Positions 1-8,852 of a stretch of 64,000 bases of DNA are shown here, one piece after another. The notes below the pieces were generated by a model that was not told the DNA's origin, made no database searches, and saw only the letters and a program-made list of their open reading frames with translations. Source of the stretch: Armatimonadota bacterium (GTDB lineage: Bacteria > Armatimonadota > Fimbriimonadia > Fimbriimonadales > Fimbriimonadaceae); assembly GCA_022563855.1 (NCBI GenBank), contig JADFMN010000003.1:1-64000 (forward strand), read 5' to 3'. A program made the translations under genes and the position numbers. Positions within the stretch are counted from its first letter, which is position 1. Each line of letters begins with the position of its first letter.

Positions 1-118
1 GCTCGCGCAGCCGCTCGCTGGCGAGGGGACCGGCGTTGATGATGCCGCCGCCGGTATAGAAAATCGGACGCTTAGCATTCGCCATCAGCTCGATGGCCTC
101 GGCGATGGCGTCGTCGTC
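1..118 (-). pseudogene. ilvB: Acetolactate synthase large-subunit fragment (N-terminus missing, runs off left edge)
   Basis: Reading leftward from about 118 the minus strand encodes KGDDDAIAEAIELMANAK followed by RPIFYTGGGIINAG and then the window edge. This matches the start of the central domain of thiamine-diphosphate-dependent acetolactate synthases, which make acetolactate for branched-chain amino acids. The preceding roughly 190 residues (the pyrimidine-binding domain) should lie to the right. Instead an NB-ARC ATPase reading frame occupies that DNA in another frame. So either the gene is broken or the junction is an assembly chimera. I am fairly sure of the family; whether the gene is functional cannot be judged. 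Confidence 0.55.
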
Positions 119-659
119 ACCCTTTGTCGCCGGCGAAATCGCGGAAGCGGGTAGTGATAAGCACCTTGTTCGGGAGTCTGATGTAGGTGTCGATCCATCT
201 GAACACGTCAGGCGGATTCTCAATGGTTTCGAAGTTATCAAACACGAACAGCGTTGGGCCGGCGGCTCCGTTGCTAAGGCAGTCCTGAAAGTAGACTTCT
301 GGCCGAAAACCTGGCTCCGTGCTTTCCGGTGGCTCGAGGAGCGTAACCGCTGCACGCGCGATATCGTTCTGTCTGACTACTCCTGGTGAGACTGGCTTCG
401 GGCCGGACTCGAGGAGATCGATATCGCGCGCACTCATCCAGAGAATCAGATCGTAAGGCGGCGGGTCTAGGTGTGTTATTCCCTCTAGCGCAACGATAGC
501 AAGGCTGGTCTTCCCAATACCTCCCGGCCCAGTGAGTGATACGATGGGGTGCCTGTCAGTCCTCAACAACTCTTCCCGCAGGGCCGTCTCCAGACTCGTC
601 CTGCGCACATAGCCCGTGAGTCCAGGAGGCGGCTTTTGGCGTTTCTGCCAGTCGCCCAC
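117..659 (-). pseudogene. NB-ARC/AAA-type ATPase, truncated at the C-terminus
   Basis: The 180-residue product has a P-loop GPGGIGKT at residues 44-51, a Walker B-like strand FVFDNFE near 138-144 and the NB-ARC sensor motif KVLITTR at 165-171. It then ends nine residues later at the junction with the acetolactate synthase fragment. Complete NB-ARC proteins continue with helical and sensor repeats for several hundred residues, so this is only the nucleotide-binding core. Such STAND ATPases usually serve as signalling or defence switches. A GTG start at 659 has a GGGGAG six bases upstream. The 3' end of the neighbouring EEP frame overlaps the 5' end of this one. Confidence 0.6.
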
Positions 660-1455
660 TGCCCACTCCCCTAGACCCTAGACCCCAGATCCTTCCTCCT
701 CGCCACTCAAGAACGGCCAGCATCGGCGCGTGGTCGCTGGCGACCGGCTCGTCCAGCACCTCGACGGATACGGCCCTCCACGGATCGCACTTCCGATAAA
801 GGACGTAGTCGATCCGTAGGCGCGGTGAGCTGGAGGGGGAGGTCGGCTGGGCTCCAACCGCATCCACGTCTATCCAACCGCCGGACAGCAACTCTTTCAT
901 CGGACGGGAGCCGGGCTTCGCGTTCAGGTCGCCTGCCATGACGACGGTCAAGGTCGCGTTGGCGAACAGCCTGTTCAACATGCCGCACTGCCACAGCCGT
1001 GTCTGGTCGCTCTGGTGGCAGAGGTGCGTGCCGACGATGAGCAGCTCGGCCAGGCCGCTGTCGGGCTTCACGCGCGCCGCGAGCGCGGAGCGGGGCTCCT
1101 GGCGTTCCTGATAGGGGAGCGCGTGCGCCTCGAAGCTCACGATCGGCCATCGCGACAGAACCGCCTCGCCGTAAGAGCCTCCGTCGTACGGCATCGCTTC
1201 GCCGAAGACCACGTGCATCCCGGTCAACTCGCCGAGCACCGCCGCTTGATCGACGCCCGATGAGCGCTCTGTGCCCTTGTCAACCTCCTGAAGCGCGACG
1301 AGGTCAGGCTTCACGCTCTTGATCACGCGCGCGATCCGCTCAAGGTCGAACACGCCGTCCTCACCCTGGCCGTGGTGGATGTTGTAGGTGAGCACGCGCA
1401 GAGTCGGAGGATCTGGGGCGGTCATCATAGTCACGAAGATCGCGAGGCCGATCAT
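556..1455 (-). CDS. Endonuclease/exonuclease/phosphatase (EEP) family hydrolase
   Basis: A metal-dependent phosphodiesterase-fold enzyme. Family motifs occur in order: LTYNIHHG, ALQEVD, VGTHL, GDLNAKPGS, RIDYVLY and SDHAP, which carry the metal ligands and catalytic His and Asp. The substrate cannot be told from sequence; relatives cleave nucleic acids, sphingomyelin or inositol phosphates. Homology ends at about 703 (LAVLEW). The last 48 codons read through an intergenic phrase repeat into the NB-ARC gene, so the original stop seems lost. The start at 1455 follows a TAACCT hexamer by six bases, which suggests a leaderless message. A short N-terminal hydrophobic stretch (IGLAIFV) may be part of a weak signal. 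Confidence 0.8.
   Translation of the reverse strand: MIGLAIFVTMMTAPDPPTLRVLTYNIHHGQGEDGVFDLERIARVIKSVKPDLVALQEVDKGTERSSGVDQAAVLGELTGMHVVFGEAMPYDGGSYGEAVLSRWPIVSFEAHALPYQERQEPRSALAARVKPDSGLAELLIVGTHLCHQSDQTRLWQCGMLNRLFANATLTVVMAGDLNAKPGSRPMKELLSGGWIDVDAVGAQPTSPSSSPRLRIDYVLYRKCDPWRAVSVEVLDEPVASDHAPMLAVLEWRGGRIWGLGSRGVGSGRLAETPKAASWTHGLCAQDESGDGPAGRVVED
655..700. repeat. Intergenic phrase repeat (CTAGACCCTAGACC type)
   Basis: The spacer holds GCCCACT direct copies followed by CTAGACCCTAGACCCC. This is the reverse complement of the GGTCTAGGGTC phrase seen near 3150 and 5865, so it belongs to the dispersed spacer family described in the findings. Confidence 0.5.
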
Positions 1456-1474
1456 GGCTCCAGGTTACACGGTC

Positions 1475-1560
1475 TGAGTCCCGAGTGCCGAGTGCTGAAT
1501 GCTGAATGCTGAATAGGGTCGAGGGTCGAACTACCGAATTCCCGAACCAACCCGAACCTG
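1475..1560. repeat. Intergenic phrase repeat (GAGTGCCGAGTGCTGAAT / CCCGAAC type)
   Basis: The spacer between the EEP gene and DUF1800 is made of short tandem words: CCGAGTG twice, GCTGAAT three times, GGTCGAGGGTCGAA, then CCGAATTCCCGAAC and CCCGAACC. The same vocabulary recurs at 3121-3235 and 5855-5940. Confidence 0.6.
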
Positions 1561-1567
1561 TGATAAA

Positions 1568-3046
1568 ATGACTAGTACTGTGACCATCCGGGAACGGAAC
1601 GCGCATCTGTTGAGACGCTTCGCGATGGGAGCGACGCTCGACGAGCTTGCGTTCTATGAAGGCAAGTCGCTCGACGAGGTGCTCGGCCACCTACTCGACT
1701 TCGAGAGGGAAGAAACCGCGTTTCCGGTCAGCCCATATTCGTTCTTCCTGAACGCCGACGGAAACCTGAACGGCCAGCCCCAGAGGGCGGTCGCCTGGTG
1801 GACGGTCAACATGTGCGTTACCGACCGCCCTGCGCTCGACCGGCTAAACCTCTTCTGGCACGACCACTTCGCCGTCAGCGCGGAAAAGGTGAAGAGCGGC
1901 GTCATCATGCTCTACCACCTGGAGACGATGCGCAAGCACGGGCACGGCAAGTTCCGCGATCTGCTCGGCGCGATGACGGTCGATCCTGCGATGCTCGTCT
2001 GGCTCGACGGAGCGCAGAACATCAAAGGCACGCCGAACGAGAACTACGGACGCGAACTGCTCGAGTTGTTCACCATGGGCGAGGGGAAGTACACGGAGAC
2101 AGACGTGCTCGAGGCCTCCCGCGCGCTCACGGGCTGGGGCTACCGGACGCTGTTCGTCCAGGGCCAGGGCAACGAGGAGAACAAGAGGCAGATTTTCGGC
2201 GCGGCTCTGAAGGGCCAGCAGCTCGTCGTTCCCGCGTTCAGCAAGTCGCTGTTCGACGACGGAGAGAAGACGATCCTCGGCAAGACCGCGAACTTCGACA
2301 CGGACTCCTTGCTCGACTTGCTTTGCGAGCGCGATGAGACGGTCGACTACGTCACGACAAAGCTTTGGGAGTTCTACGCCTACGACGATCCCGAGGAAAA
2401 AGTTAAGCGGCGGCTCGCCAGGGTTTGGAAAGAGACCGACGGGGACATCAAGTCGCTGCTCGTCGCGATCGCCGCGTCCGACGAGTTTTGGAGCGACAGG
2501 TGCGTCCGCAAACGGATCAAGAGCCCCGTGGACTTCGTCATCGCAATCGTTCGGCAGCTCGACCGCAAGGAAGTGTGGCTCGCCGACCGAGAACCGGACG
2601 CGCCGATCGACACGCCCGCAGGAAACACGCTGATCTCCACGGGCAACGCGCTCAACACGTTCATGTCGCAGCAGGGGATGGCCCTGCTATATCCGCCCGA
2701 CGTCGCAGGCTGGAACTGGGGAGAGGGGTGGATCACGACGGCGACGATGCTTGAGCGGATCAAGCTTTCGACGTTGCTCACCGGCCCGAACTCGTCGAAC
2801 GGCACGCTGGACTCGCTCCGCGAATCGTTCGCGGCGAGCGGCAAGGAAGCGACAGCCGAGTCTATCGTCGACCACGTCATTGAGAAGTTCGACGCTGAGG
2901 TTGACGATGAGCGGAAGGCGCTGATAGTCGTGGCGTTCGAGAACGCTGGCGGGGTCTCTGCGATGTCGGACAACGCGGCCGCAAAGCGAGCCCTCACCCC
3001 GGTCATCACTGCGCTGTTCGCCATGCCCGAGTTCCACCTTTGCTGA
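1568..3046 (+). CDS. DUF1800 domain protein
   Basis: At 492 residues it is a full-length DUF1800 protein. Typical blocks include FWHDHFAVS, MLVWLDGAQN, NENYGRELLELFTMGEG and EASRALTGW, then VDFVIAIVRQL and LYPPDVAGWNWGEGW near the end. The function is unknown; in many genomes DUF1800 is paired with a DUF1501 protein, but here the only DUF1501 gene lies 37 kb away. There is no obvious signal peptide. ATG 1568 overlaps a TAAAAT hexamer at 1564-1569, so GTG 1580, ten bases after it, is a possible leaderless start that would remove four residues. Confidence 0.85.
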   Translation: MTSTVTIRERNAHLLRRFAMGATLDELAFYEGKSLDEVLGHLLDFEREETAFPVSPYSFFLNADGNLNGQPQRAVAWWTVNMCVTDRPALDRLNLFWHDHFAVSAEKVKSGVIMLYHLETMRKHGHGKFRDLLGAMTVDPAMLVWLDGAQNIKGTPNENYGRELLELFTMGEGKYTETDVLEASRALTGWGYRTLFVQGQGNEENKRQIFGAALKGQQLVVPAFSKSLFDDGEKTILGKTANFDTDSLLDLLCERDETVDYVTTKLWEFYAYDDPEEKVKRRLARVWKETDGDIKSLLVAIAASDEFWSDRCVRKRIKSPVDFVIAIVRQLDRKEVWLADREPDAPIDTPAGNTLISTGNALNTFMSQQGMALLYPPDVAGWNWGEGWITTATMLERIKLSTLLTGPNSSNGTLDSLRESFAASGKEATAESIVDHVIEKFDAEVDDERKALIVVAFENAGGVSAMSDNAAAKRALTPVITALFAMPEFHLC

Positions 3047-3120
3047 GCGCTGAGCTGGAGGGTGGCGCTCCTGCGACACCGGCTCGGATGCTCACGGGCT
3101 ATCGCGCCGTTCGCCTTGGC

Positions 3121-3235
3121 GGGCGACGGGCAACGGGCGACGGGTGCAAGGGTCTAAGGTCCAGGGTCTAGCTCCCGAGCCTCCAAACTTCCGAACCTCG
3201 TCCCCCATTCAGCGCTCAGCACTCCACACTCGAGC
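3121..3235. repeat. Intergenic phrase repeat
   Basis: The spacer is built from GGGCGACGGGCAAC copies, GGGTCTAAGGTCCAGGGTCTA, CTTCCGAACCTCG and CATTCAGCGCTCAGCACT. These are the same words, in the same order, as at 5855-5940. Confidence 0.6.
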
Positions 3236-3286
3236 CACTTCTGCGCGGCCTCGCGTTACCCGACGCGCCTGGGCTACACTGACACA

Positions 3287-3859
3287 GTGACCGAAATGAT
3301 CAGGTCTGCGGGGCTGTGCGTCAGCCTGTCCGACTGGCCGCTGTTGTTGAACTATCAGCGACTGTGGTCGAAACCTCTTGCGGAGAACGATGACTTCCTC
3401 TCCGTAACGGTGTGGCGGCTCACATCCGACCCCACCGGCTTCATCGCGCTCAACCATTACGCCACCCCCGAGGCGGCTAAGCGAATAGAGGCGGAGGCAG
3501 CGAAAAGCGGGCAACTGGTCGACCTGATGGGGTCTTGGGAGGAAGCGCCGGACTTGCGCTTTATCCGCATCGAGGCGCGGGGGGGCCTTGCCCCCGACGA
3601 GATTGAGATCAAACAACTCGCGTCGTTCAGCACTCGGGTAGCGGACACCGGCCGAGGAGACGAACTCTCGAGCGAACTCTCTTACATCTTCGAGGAACTG
3701 AAACTGATGGACGGCTTCCTGGGGTTCATGCAGGGACGGCTGGAGGGTGTGCCCGAGGAGATCACCAGCGTTGGCTTCTGGAGAACCCAGGAGGCGTTCC
3801 AGAGATCGCTGCCGAGCAAGACGCAATACAAAGTTAACCTGTTCGAACGGGTTATCTGA
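3287..3859 (+). CDS. Hypothetical protein, possible tandem dimeric alpha/beta-barrel (antibiotic monooxygenase-like)
   Basis: A 190-residue cytosolic protein without signal or membrane segments. It has two halves, each with a strand-helix-strand pattern reminiscent of antibiotic-biosynthesis-monooxygenase/heme-degrading folds: FLSVTVWRLTSDPTGFIAL in the first, and FLGFMQGRLE with ITSVGFWRTQEAFQRSL in the second. That fold call is inference from pattern only, and no catalytic residue is identified. GTG 3287 is chosen because a TACACT hexamer ends six bases upstream; ATG 3296 is the alternative. The gene is flanked by a phrase-repeat spacer and by a broken convergent reading frame. Confidence 0.55.
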   Translation: MTEMIRSAGLCVSLSDWPLLLNYQRLWSKPLAENDDFLSVTVWRLTSDPTGFIALNHYATPEAAKRIEAEAAKSGQLVDLMGSWEEAPDLRFIRIEARGGLAPDEIEIKQLASFSTRVADTGRGDELSSELSYIFEELKLMDGFLGFMQGRLEGVPEEITSVGFWRTQEAFQRSLPSKTQYKVNLFERVI

Positions 3860-3890
3860 GAGCGATCCTCTCCCGCCGCCTCGCGCAGGC

Positions 3891-4034
3891 CTACCGCGCC
3901 GGGATCAGGCTCACGTAAACCTCGTACCCGTCAACCGTCTCAGCCGGTTGGGAGAACTCTTCGTCCGGCAACCGGCCAATGACGTCCTCAGTCGTGGCTA
4001 TGCCGGCGTGCAATTCGCCGCAACAGAGGCCGAG
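3891..4034 (-). pseudogene. C-terminal remnant of an unidentified protein
   Basis: A 47-codon open stretch with no start ends in GYEVYVSLIPAR and a stop at 3891. It contains ELHAGIATTEDVIGRL. The amino-acid composition is protein-like and the upstream side is closed by an in-frame TGA at 4035-4037. It could be the displaced end of a gene whose main part lies elsewhere, comparable to the alr and topA remnants, but no matching parent is visible in this window. Confidence 0.35.
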
Positions 4035-4050
4035 TCATGCCGGGAATGGC

Positions 4051-4093
4051 AGGGCCGTCACTCGCTCTGCGTATCCAGGCGAATGACGGCCCT
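4051..4093. repeat. 10-bp inverted repeat, AGGGCCGTCA arms
   Basis: AGGGCCGTCA (4051-4060) and TGACGGCCCT (4084-4093) can form a perfect stem with a 23-base loop. There is no T-tract, so it is not a clear intrinsic terminator. A second hairpin, CGCCGGC/GCCGGCG, covers the stop of the next minus-strand gene. Confidence 0.5.
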
Positions 4094-4119
4094 CTGCTGA
4101 TCGGGACTCTCGCCGGCCG

Positions 4120-5634
4120 CTAATAGCCGGCGTCCGATTCCCGCTTCTTCTTTTCTCTTTGCAGTTTTCTGTACTGCGCGTCACGCGCGTTCTTCGTCGC
4201 GTAACAGTCTTCGTGTGGGATGTCGGCGTGCGTGCCGCACTTCTTGTAAACGTAGGCGTGGTCTCCGGCGTGGCCCGACCTGAGAAGGCACGTTCCCAGA
4301 TTGCATTGTTCCGTCCACGTTACGCAGTACTGCCAGCCTTTTCTCGTCTTGGATATCCTCGATATCAACAGGACATGTGTCTGCACGCCGCACCTTGACG
4401 AGAATTCGCCGATCTCGCAGACGATCGTGAACGGCGCGGGTGTCTTCCCTGTAAGAACGTCGCTCATCGTGATCGGTCCCTCCATCCGCATTTCTTCTTG
4501 CAAGGACCAACCGACGTGCGCCGTGCCCGAGAGACTCACGATCCTAGGCGAACGGTTCACCAACCGCATCTGTATCGGAAAGGCGTCTGCGGACAAGCCC
4601 TGAAGGCCTTCGACGGTGGCTGTGATCGTTGTGGACTCGCCGCTCAGCAGCGAGAATTTGCCGACCGACAACTGCACGTTAAGGCGATTGAAGTCATCGC
4701 TGGCGATGACGCCGTTCTCAGTCAGTTCGACCCGCGTCGCTCCGGAAGCGCCCGGAGGACAGATGCCTACCGCTTTCCTGGGGGACTCGGCGAGAATCAG
4801 CACTTCTCGTCCGCCAATTGTAAGACCGGTGCTGCCGATGTCGCCGTCGAACGGTCCGGAAACCTCGAACGGTTTGCCTGCCTGCCCATACTCCGGCAGG
4901 TCGTAATCGCCTGCGGTCGGCTGGCCGGCGTGTCCGGGCCTTGGAGTCGGGTCGGCCGGAATCTGAGCCGTGCCGACGGTTCTCCCGCTTGAGTCCTTCA
5001 AAGCGATGTGTACGATGGCGCCAACGATCGGAAGTGTGAACTTGCCGCCGCCGCCCGGTGTCTCGGTGCTCTCCACCTCGACTACATAGCCGCTGAGCTC
5101 GCCCATGTTCCGCTGCATTTCATCCGGAGTGTCGCCGCTAGGCTGCGGAATCACCGTGCCGGAAATCGTGTCGCCCGCTGCGGCGTCGTCCGGCAGGTTC
5201 ACAGTCAGCGTGCCGTAGGCCGTGACGAACGTTGCGGTGTCAAGACCCCAAGAGGAGCCTGTGCTGGCCGTAGTCGGGCTGCCGTAATGTATCGGGCCCT
5301 CTCTCACCGTGTCTATCGTCCACCACCACCTCTTTACTTTCGGGTCGGAGCCGTTCCACGAAACGGTGACCGATGCGGTCGCACCTGCGGCGACGGTGCC
5401 TTTCGAATGGTCCGTCTTGTTCGAGCCGCTGCCGCTCGTCTTCTTGAACGGCGTGTCAGACTTCACCTTCACGGCCCTTGACCACTCAATGTGCAAGTCG
5501 TTGACCGCCACGCCCGTGCTGTTGGTGAAGGTGAACGTGTCTTCGTTGTCCAACAGCGCGTTCGATGCGATCGACTCAACGGAAAAAATTGTGAGTCCTG
5601 CGAGGATCATCAAGTACTTCAGCAAATGGTTCAT
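4120..5634 (-). CDS. Exported protein of unknown function
   Basis: A 504-residue protein with an N-terminal signal peptide (hydrophobic LMILAGLTIFSV, likely cleavage after IAS). The mature part is rich in Ser, Thr and Gly beta-strands and has a Trp-rich block (KRWWWTIDTV). Its last 100 residues contain about nine cysteines, in a WTEQCNLGTCLLRSGHAGDHAYV segment and a CGTHADIPHEDC segment, that could bind metal or form disulfides; the HAGDHxYV pattern is reminiscent of small zinc-like modules. I do not recognise a family. It stands alone, and its stop lies inside a GC-rich hairpin. Confidence 0.7.
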   Translation of the reverse strand: MNHLLKYLMILAGLTIFSVESIASNALLDNEDTFTFTNSTGVAVNDLHIEWSRAVKVKSDTPFKKTSGSGSNKTDHSKGTVAAGATASVTVSWNGSDPKVKRWWWTIDTVREGPIHYGSPTTASTGSSWGLDTATFVTAYGTLTVNLPDDAAAGDTISGTVIPQPSGDTPDEMQRNMGELSGYVVEVESTETPGGGGKFTLPIVGAIVHIALKDSSGRTVGTAQIPADPTPRPGHAGQPTAGDYDLPEYGQAGKPFEVSGPFDGDIGSTGLTIGGREVLILAESPRKAVGICPPGASGATRVELTENGVIASDDFNRLNVQLSVGKFSLLSGESTTITATVEGLQGLSADAFPIQMRLVNRSPRIVSLSGTAHVGWSLQEEMRMEGPITMSDVLTGKTPAPFTIVCEIGEFSSRCGVQTHVLLISRISKTRKGWQYCVTWTEQCNLGTCLLRSGHAGDHAYVYKKCGTHADIPHEDCYATKNARDAQYRKLQREKKKRESDAGY

Positions 5635-5854
5635 TTTTTCTTAGCCTCCTGTTCCGGCGCCTGGTCCCCGGCTCTCTCGTGCCTGCTGCTGTCGCCTTCG
5701 GCCACCCAGCCCCTGCCAGATGCCATGAACAATGCTGCAACTACTGACAGCAGATGGCTTCCTCTTGTTCCAGCGCTTCGAACGCCACTGGGCCCTTGCC
5801 GGGTTCACGCCGATTCAGGCCGCCCGTACCCTAAGGACGATGCGTTCGTGGGCT

Positions 5855-5940
5855 GAGGGTCGAGGGTCTAGGGTCGAACCCCCGAACTCCCGAACTCCCG
5901 AACTCCCGAACCCGGTCCCCATTCAGCACTCAGCACTACC
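5855..5940. repeat. Intergenic phrase repeat
   Basis: GAGGGTCGAGGGTCTAGGGTCGAA is followed by three tandem CCCGAACT units and then CATTCAGCACTCAGCACTACC. It is the clearest copy of the spacer family and abuts the 3' end of the DUF2207 gene. Confidence 0.65.
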
Positions 5941-7729
5941 AACTCCCACCGCCGCCGCCGCCGAAGCCGCCGCCGGAGAACCCGCCACCGCCGAACCCAG
6001 AGCTTCCAGAGCTGGCGCCGTCCGCCCTTAGCGGCATCGAAGCTGCGCTGCCGACCTGGCTGACGATGTGTCCAAGTGCGGCTGCAAAGAGCGACGCGTG
6101 GAAGGGCATGCCGTAAGGGTGCTTGTACCACGAAGGAGGCTCGGTCAAGATGTCCTTGAACGCGTCGTTCCACTGTTCGATCAGGTCAAAGGCGACCGCG
6201 TACGCAAGGTACTGTTCGTACTTGAGTCCGTCCGGCTGCGTCTCGACGACCCACTTGAGGTAGTTCTCGCGGTGGCGCATCATTTCATAGAACCCCAAGA
6301 CCTTGCGCCTAGCAGCTGAACCATACCGCGTCCGTTTCGGCATGTGCCAGCCGATCCAGACGGCGGGAACAACGCCGAGAAGACCTCCAACGATCGCCGC
6401 CGGAACAACCTGAATGATGGACAGCGAGAACAGCGCGTAGGCAACGCCGCCGCTCAGCGCGAATCCACCAAGGATCCATCCGCTGCGCACGGTCGCCGGG
6501 TTTCTGAGGTAGTAGCCGCGTGCGATCGCTTGGTCGTACAAGTCGGTTCTCAACGACTGGATCATCGGCGCGACGTTCTCACGCAGGTCCTTGGTCGTGA
6601 TCAACTCGCCGCCCCTCTTGATCAGTCGATACAGCCTCGATTCAAGCGCGGGCAATCCACTGGTGTCCGTCTTGTCCGTCAGGCGCAATAGGACTTCGTT
6701 CTTCTTGAAGACCGAACCGGTCTCTTTGATTTCGACGAGCAGGAAACCGTTGACTGCCAGCGACATGATGCCCGCGGCTAGGTCGCGCTGGTCGACCCTC
6801 TCGTCGATCAACGTGCCGGCTAATGATGCGCTGATGCCGTCAGGCGGTTCGAATTGAACGGGGATGGCTATGTCCTTGACGTCGCGACCGATTCTGTTCC
6901 AAATCGGAAGCAGGATCGCAACTACGACGAGCGGGGTGAACAGAGCAAGGTACTCAACTATGCGGGCCAGGAGTTCCTTGTGCCAAGGCAACTTCGGCAG
7001 CGCGTCCTGAGGGATGCCAAACACGATGGTCAAGCCGGAGCCGGGATAGATTCGAGAAGACGTACTGCCGGAAAACACTTGTCCTTGCAACGTGATGGCG
7101 GTGTTGGCACGGTTGTCTGCGTCGATTGAATTCGCGCCTTCGATAGCGACCGTGTTTGCGGATCCGTACCGGCCGATGAACACCTGCCCGCGTACGTTCT
7201 GAATATCCGTTTCGGGAAACTGCAGCCAGAAGCTCGCGGATTCGATCGGCACGTCCCATTCAGTGCCCGTCACGTTCCAGTACAGCTCCGTCCACGGCTC
7301 CCACCGGGAGTCGTCGTCGTGCCAGTTGAGCGCGCCGAACACCGTGTACCGAATGACGTAGGTGCGCTGCGTTTCAGCAGGCAGATAAACGTCCGGATTC
7401 CCGATCCGTATCTTCAGGTTGTTGCCTTCTCTGCTGATCTTTGTCTGCTGCCTGTTGCCCGCGAGGTCGGTCACGCCTATCACGCGCAGGTGGATCGCCC
7501 TCTCTTGGCCTCCGCCGGTGGGGTAGACGACCGGTATCGTCCGGAAGATGCCCCTTCTCGGCTCGTTGAACGTGACGGCGATCGTCTCCTCGACCTCGAT
7601 CGTCGTGTCCTCGTTCAACCATATCCGGACGTCGAAGCTGTCTATCGAGTAAGGGCCGCTCTGCGCGAGACAGATGCCGCTCAGCGCGACGAACGTAACA
7701 AGTGCTAGATCCCGTCTGACCAATTGCAT
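5936..7729 (-). CDS. DUF2207 family membrane protein
   Basis: A 597-residue protein with a signal peptide (LVTFVALSGICLAQ). The extracytoplasmic DUF2207 beta-domain includes FDVRIWLNEDTTIEVEETI and RRGIFRTIP. A transmembrane helix follows near 255-275, then a cytoplasmic region, a second pair of helices near 400-450, and a Gly-rich tail with repeated GFGGGG and FSGGG. That tail is usual for this family (YciQ-like), whose function is unknown. It is divergent from the trypsin-like protease gene, with about 90 bases between the two starts. Confidence 0.85.
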   Translation of the reverse strand: MQLVRRDLALVTFVALSGICLAQSGPYSIDSFDVRIWLNEDTTIEVEETIAVTFNEPRRGIFRTIPVVYPTGGGQERAIHLRVIGVTDLAGNRQQTKISREGNNLKIRIGNPDVYLPAETQRTYVIRYTVFGALNWHDDDSRWEPWTELYWNVTGTEWDVPIESASFWLQFPETDIQNVRGQVFIGRYGSANTVAIEGANSIDADNRANTAITLQGQVFSGSTSSRIYPGSGLTIVFGIPQDALPKLPWHKELLARIVEYLALFTPLVVVAILLPIWNRIGRDVKDIAIPVQFEPPDGISASLAGTLIDERVDQRDLAAGIMSLAVNGFLLVEIKETGSVFKKNEVLLRLTDKTDTSGLPALESRLYRLIKRGGELITTKDLRENVAPMIQSLRTDLYDQAIARGYYLRNPATVRSGWILGGFALSGGVAYALFSLSIIQVVPAAIVGGLLGVVPAVWIGWHMPKRTRYGSAARRKVLGFYEMMRHRENYLKWVVETQPDGLKYEQYLAYAVAFDLIEQWNDAFKDILTEPPSWYKHPYGMPFHASLFAAALGHIVSQVGSAASMPLRADGASSGSSGFGGGGFSGGGFGGGGGGSW

Positions 7730-7820
7730 CTCGCTACGACTTTACCTACCGGTCGCAGGGGCACCACGCTCCACGCCGTCTCGGAACAACGGTACTTCTG
7801 ACCCGTGCTATGATGGGCCT

Positions 7821-8852
7821 GTGAGAAAAGGAGTCTTTGCCGCAAAGGTGAGCCCTCTTCTGATTGGGCTCGCTTTGACCTCGCTCTGTTACGCCCAGTC
7901 TGCCCGTGAAATCGCGGACAGGACGCTTCCTTCTGTCGGACTCGTCACACTGTATGATTCCAACGGCACACCGCTCAGCCTGGGAAGCTGTTTCGTCGTG
8001 GACGAAGGGATAGTCGCAACAAACCTGCACGTGATCGAGGGAGGAGCAACGGCGACCGTAACCTTCGGTAATCAGTCGAGAAAACTTAGAGTCGAGTCAG
8101 TCCTTGCCGTGGATGAACAAAGAGACCTGGCTTTGCTCAAGGTGAGCACGTCCGGACTCCGGCCCCTGATAGTTGCGGACAGTTCCAACGTCGGGACAGG
8201 CGACAGGATCTACGCCGCAGGGAACCCGAGGGGTCTAACGGGAACCTTCAGTGACGGACTTGTCAGCGCTGTCCGCACCATTAGAAAGGGCCTTAGGCTC
8301 TTCCAGGTGTCGGCACCCATCTCCCCTGGAAGCAGCGGCGGCCCCATTTTGAACAGTTCGGGCGGGGTTATCGGAGTGGCATCGGCGGGCATCGAAGGCG
8401 GTCAGAACCTGAACTTTGCCGTGCCGAGCGAATACGTACTAGCGCTCATGGCGAGCGAAAGAGGCGAAGAGAAAAAGATCAGCAACTTCTCCAAGTCCAA
8501 GTCTACGTCATTTGCGGGCAACAGCCGAGAGAAGGCCCTGATTGCTGACAGATTCAAGTGGACCGGAACACATGCCAATCTGGGGTGTACGTTCGTCATT
8601 AAGAACACTGGCGAGTTCACTGTCAAAGATGTTGAATGTATCGTTATCTTCTTGGACGAAGATGAGCGGCCGATTCACTTTGTGCGCTACACGTACAAGA
8701 ACAGCGAAATACCTCCAGGCCTTGAAAGAACAGTTGAATTGCTTCCGAGTGGCGAACTGGTCCAGCAGAACTTTGTCGACTTGCCTGAATCCGTTCGGAA
8801 GAGTACACGCTCGGTTCAGTTGCGGATGCTCGATTACAAGATCGTGCGGTAG
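7821..8852 (+). CDS. Exported trypsin-like serine protease (HtrA-type catalytic domain, no PDZ)
   Basis: The protein is 343 residues from GTG 7821, chosen because TATGAT at 7809-7814 ends six bases before it and a signal peptide (LLIGLALTSLCYAQS) follows at once. The catalytic triad is visible: His in ATNLHVIEGG, Asp in EQRDLALLKV and Ser in SPGSSGGPILN. The chain then has about 120 residues of beta-rich C-terminal domain instead of the PDZ domains of DegP/HtrA. It probably acts outside the cytoplasmic membrane. The substrate is unknown. Confidence 0.85.
   Translation: MRKGVFAAKVSPLLIGLALTSLCYAQSAREIADRTLPSVGLVTLYDSNGTPLSLGSCFVVDEGIVATNLHVIEGGATATVTFGNQSRKLRVESVLAVDEQRDLALLKVSTSGLRPLIVADSSNVGTGDRIYAAGNPRGLTGTFSDGLVSAVRTIRKGLRLFQVSAPISPGSSGGPILNSSGGVIGVASAGIEGGQNLNFAVPSEYVLALMASERGEEKKISNFSKSKSTSFAGNSREKALIADRFKWTGTHANLGCTFVIKNTGEFTVKDVECIVIFLDEDERPIHFVRYTYKNSEIPPGLERTVELLPSGELVQQNFVDLPESVRKSTRSVQLRMLDYKIVR

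Noticed and set aside
556-702. C-terminal extension of the first EEP protein as a real domain
   Set aside because: These 48 codons are a phrase repeat and an out-of-frame read of the NB-ARC gene.
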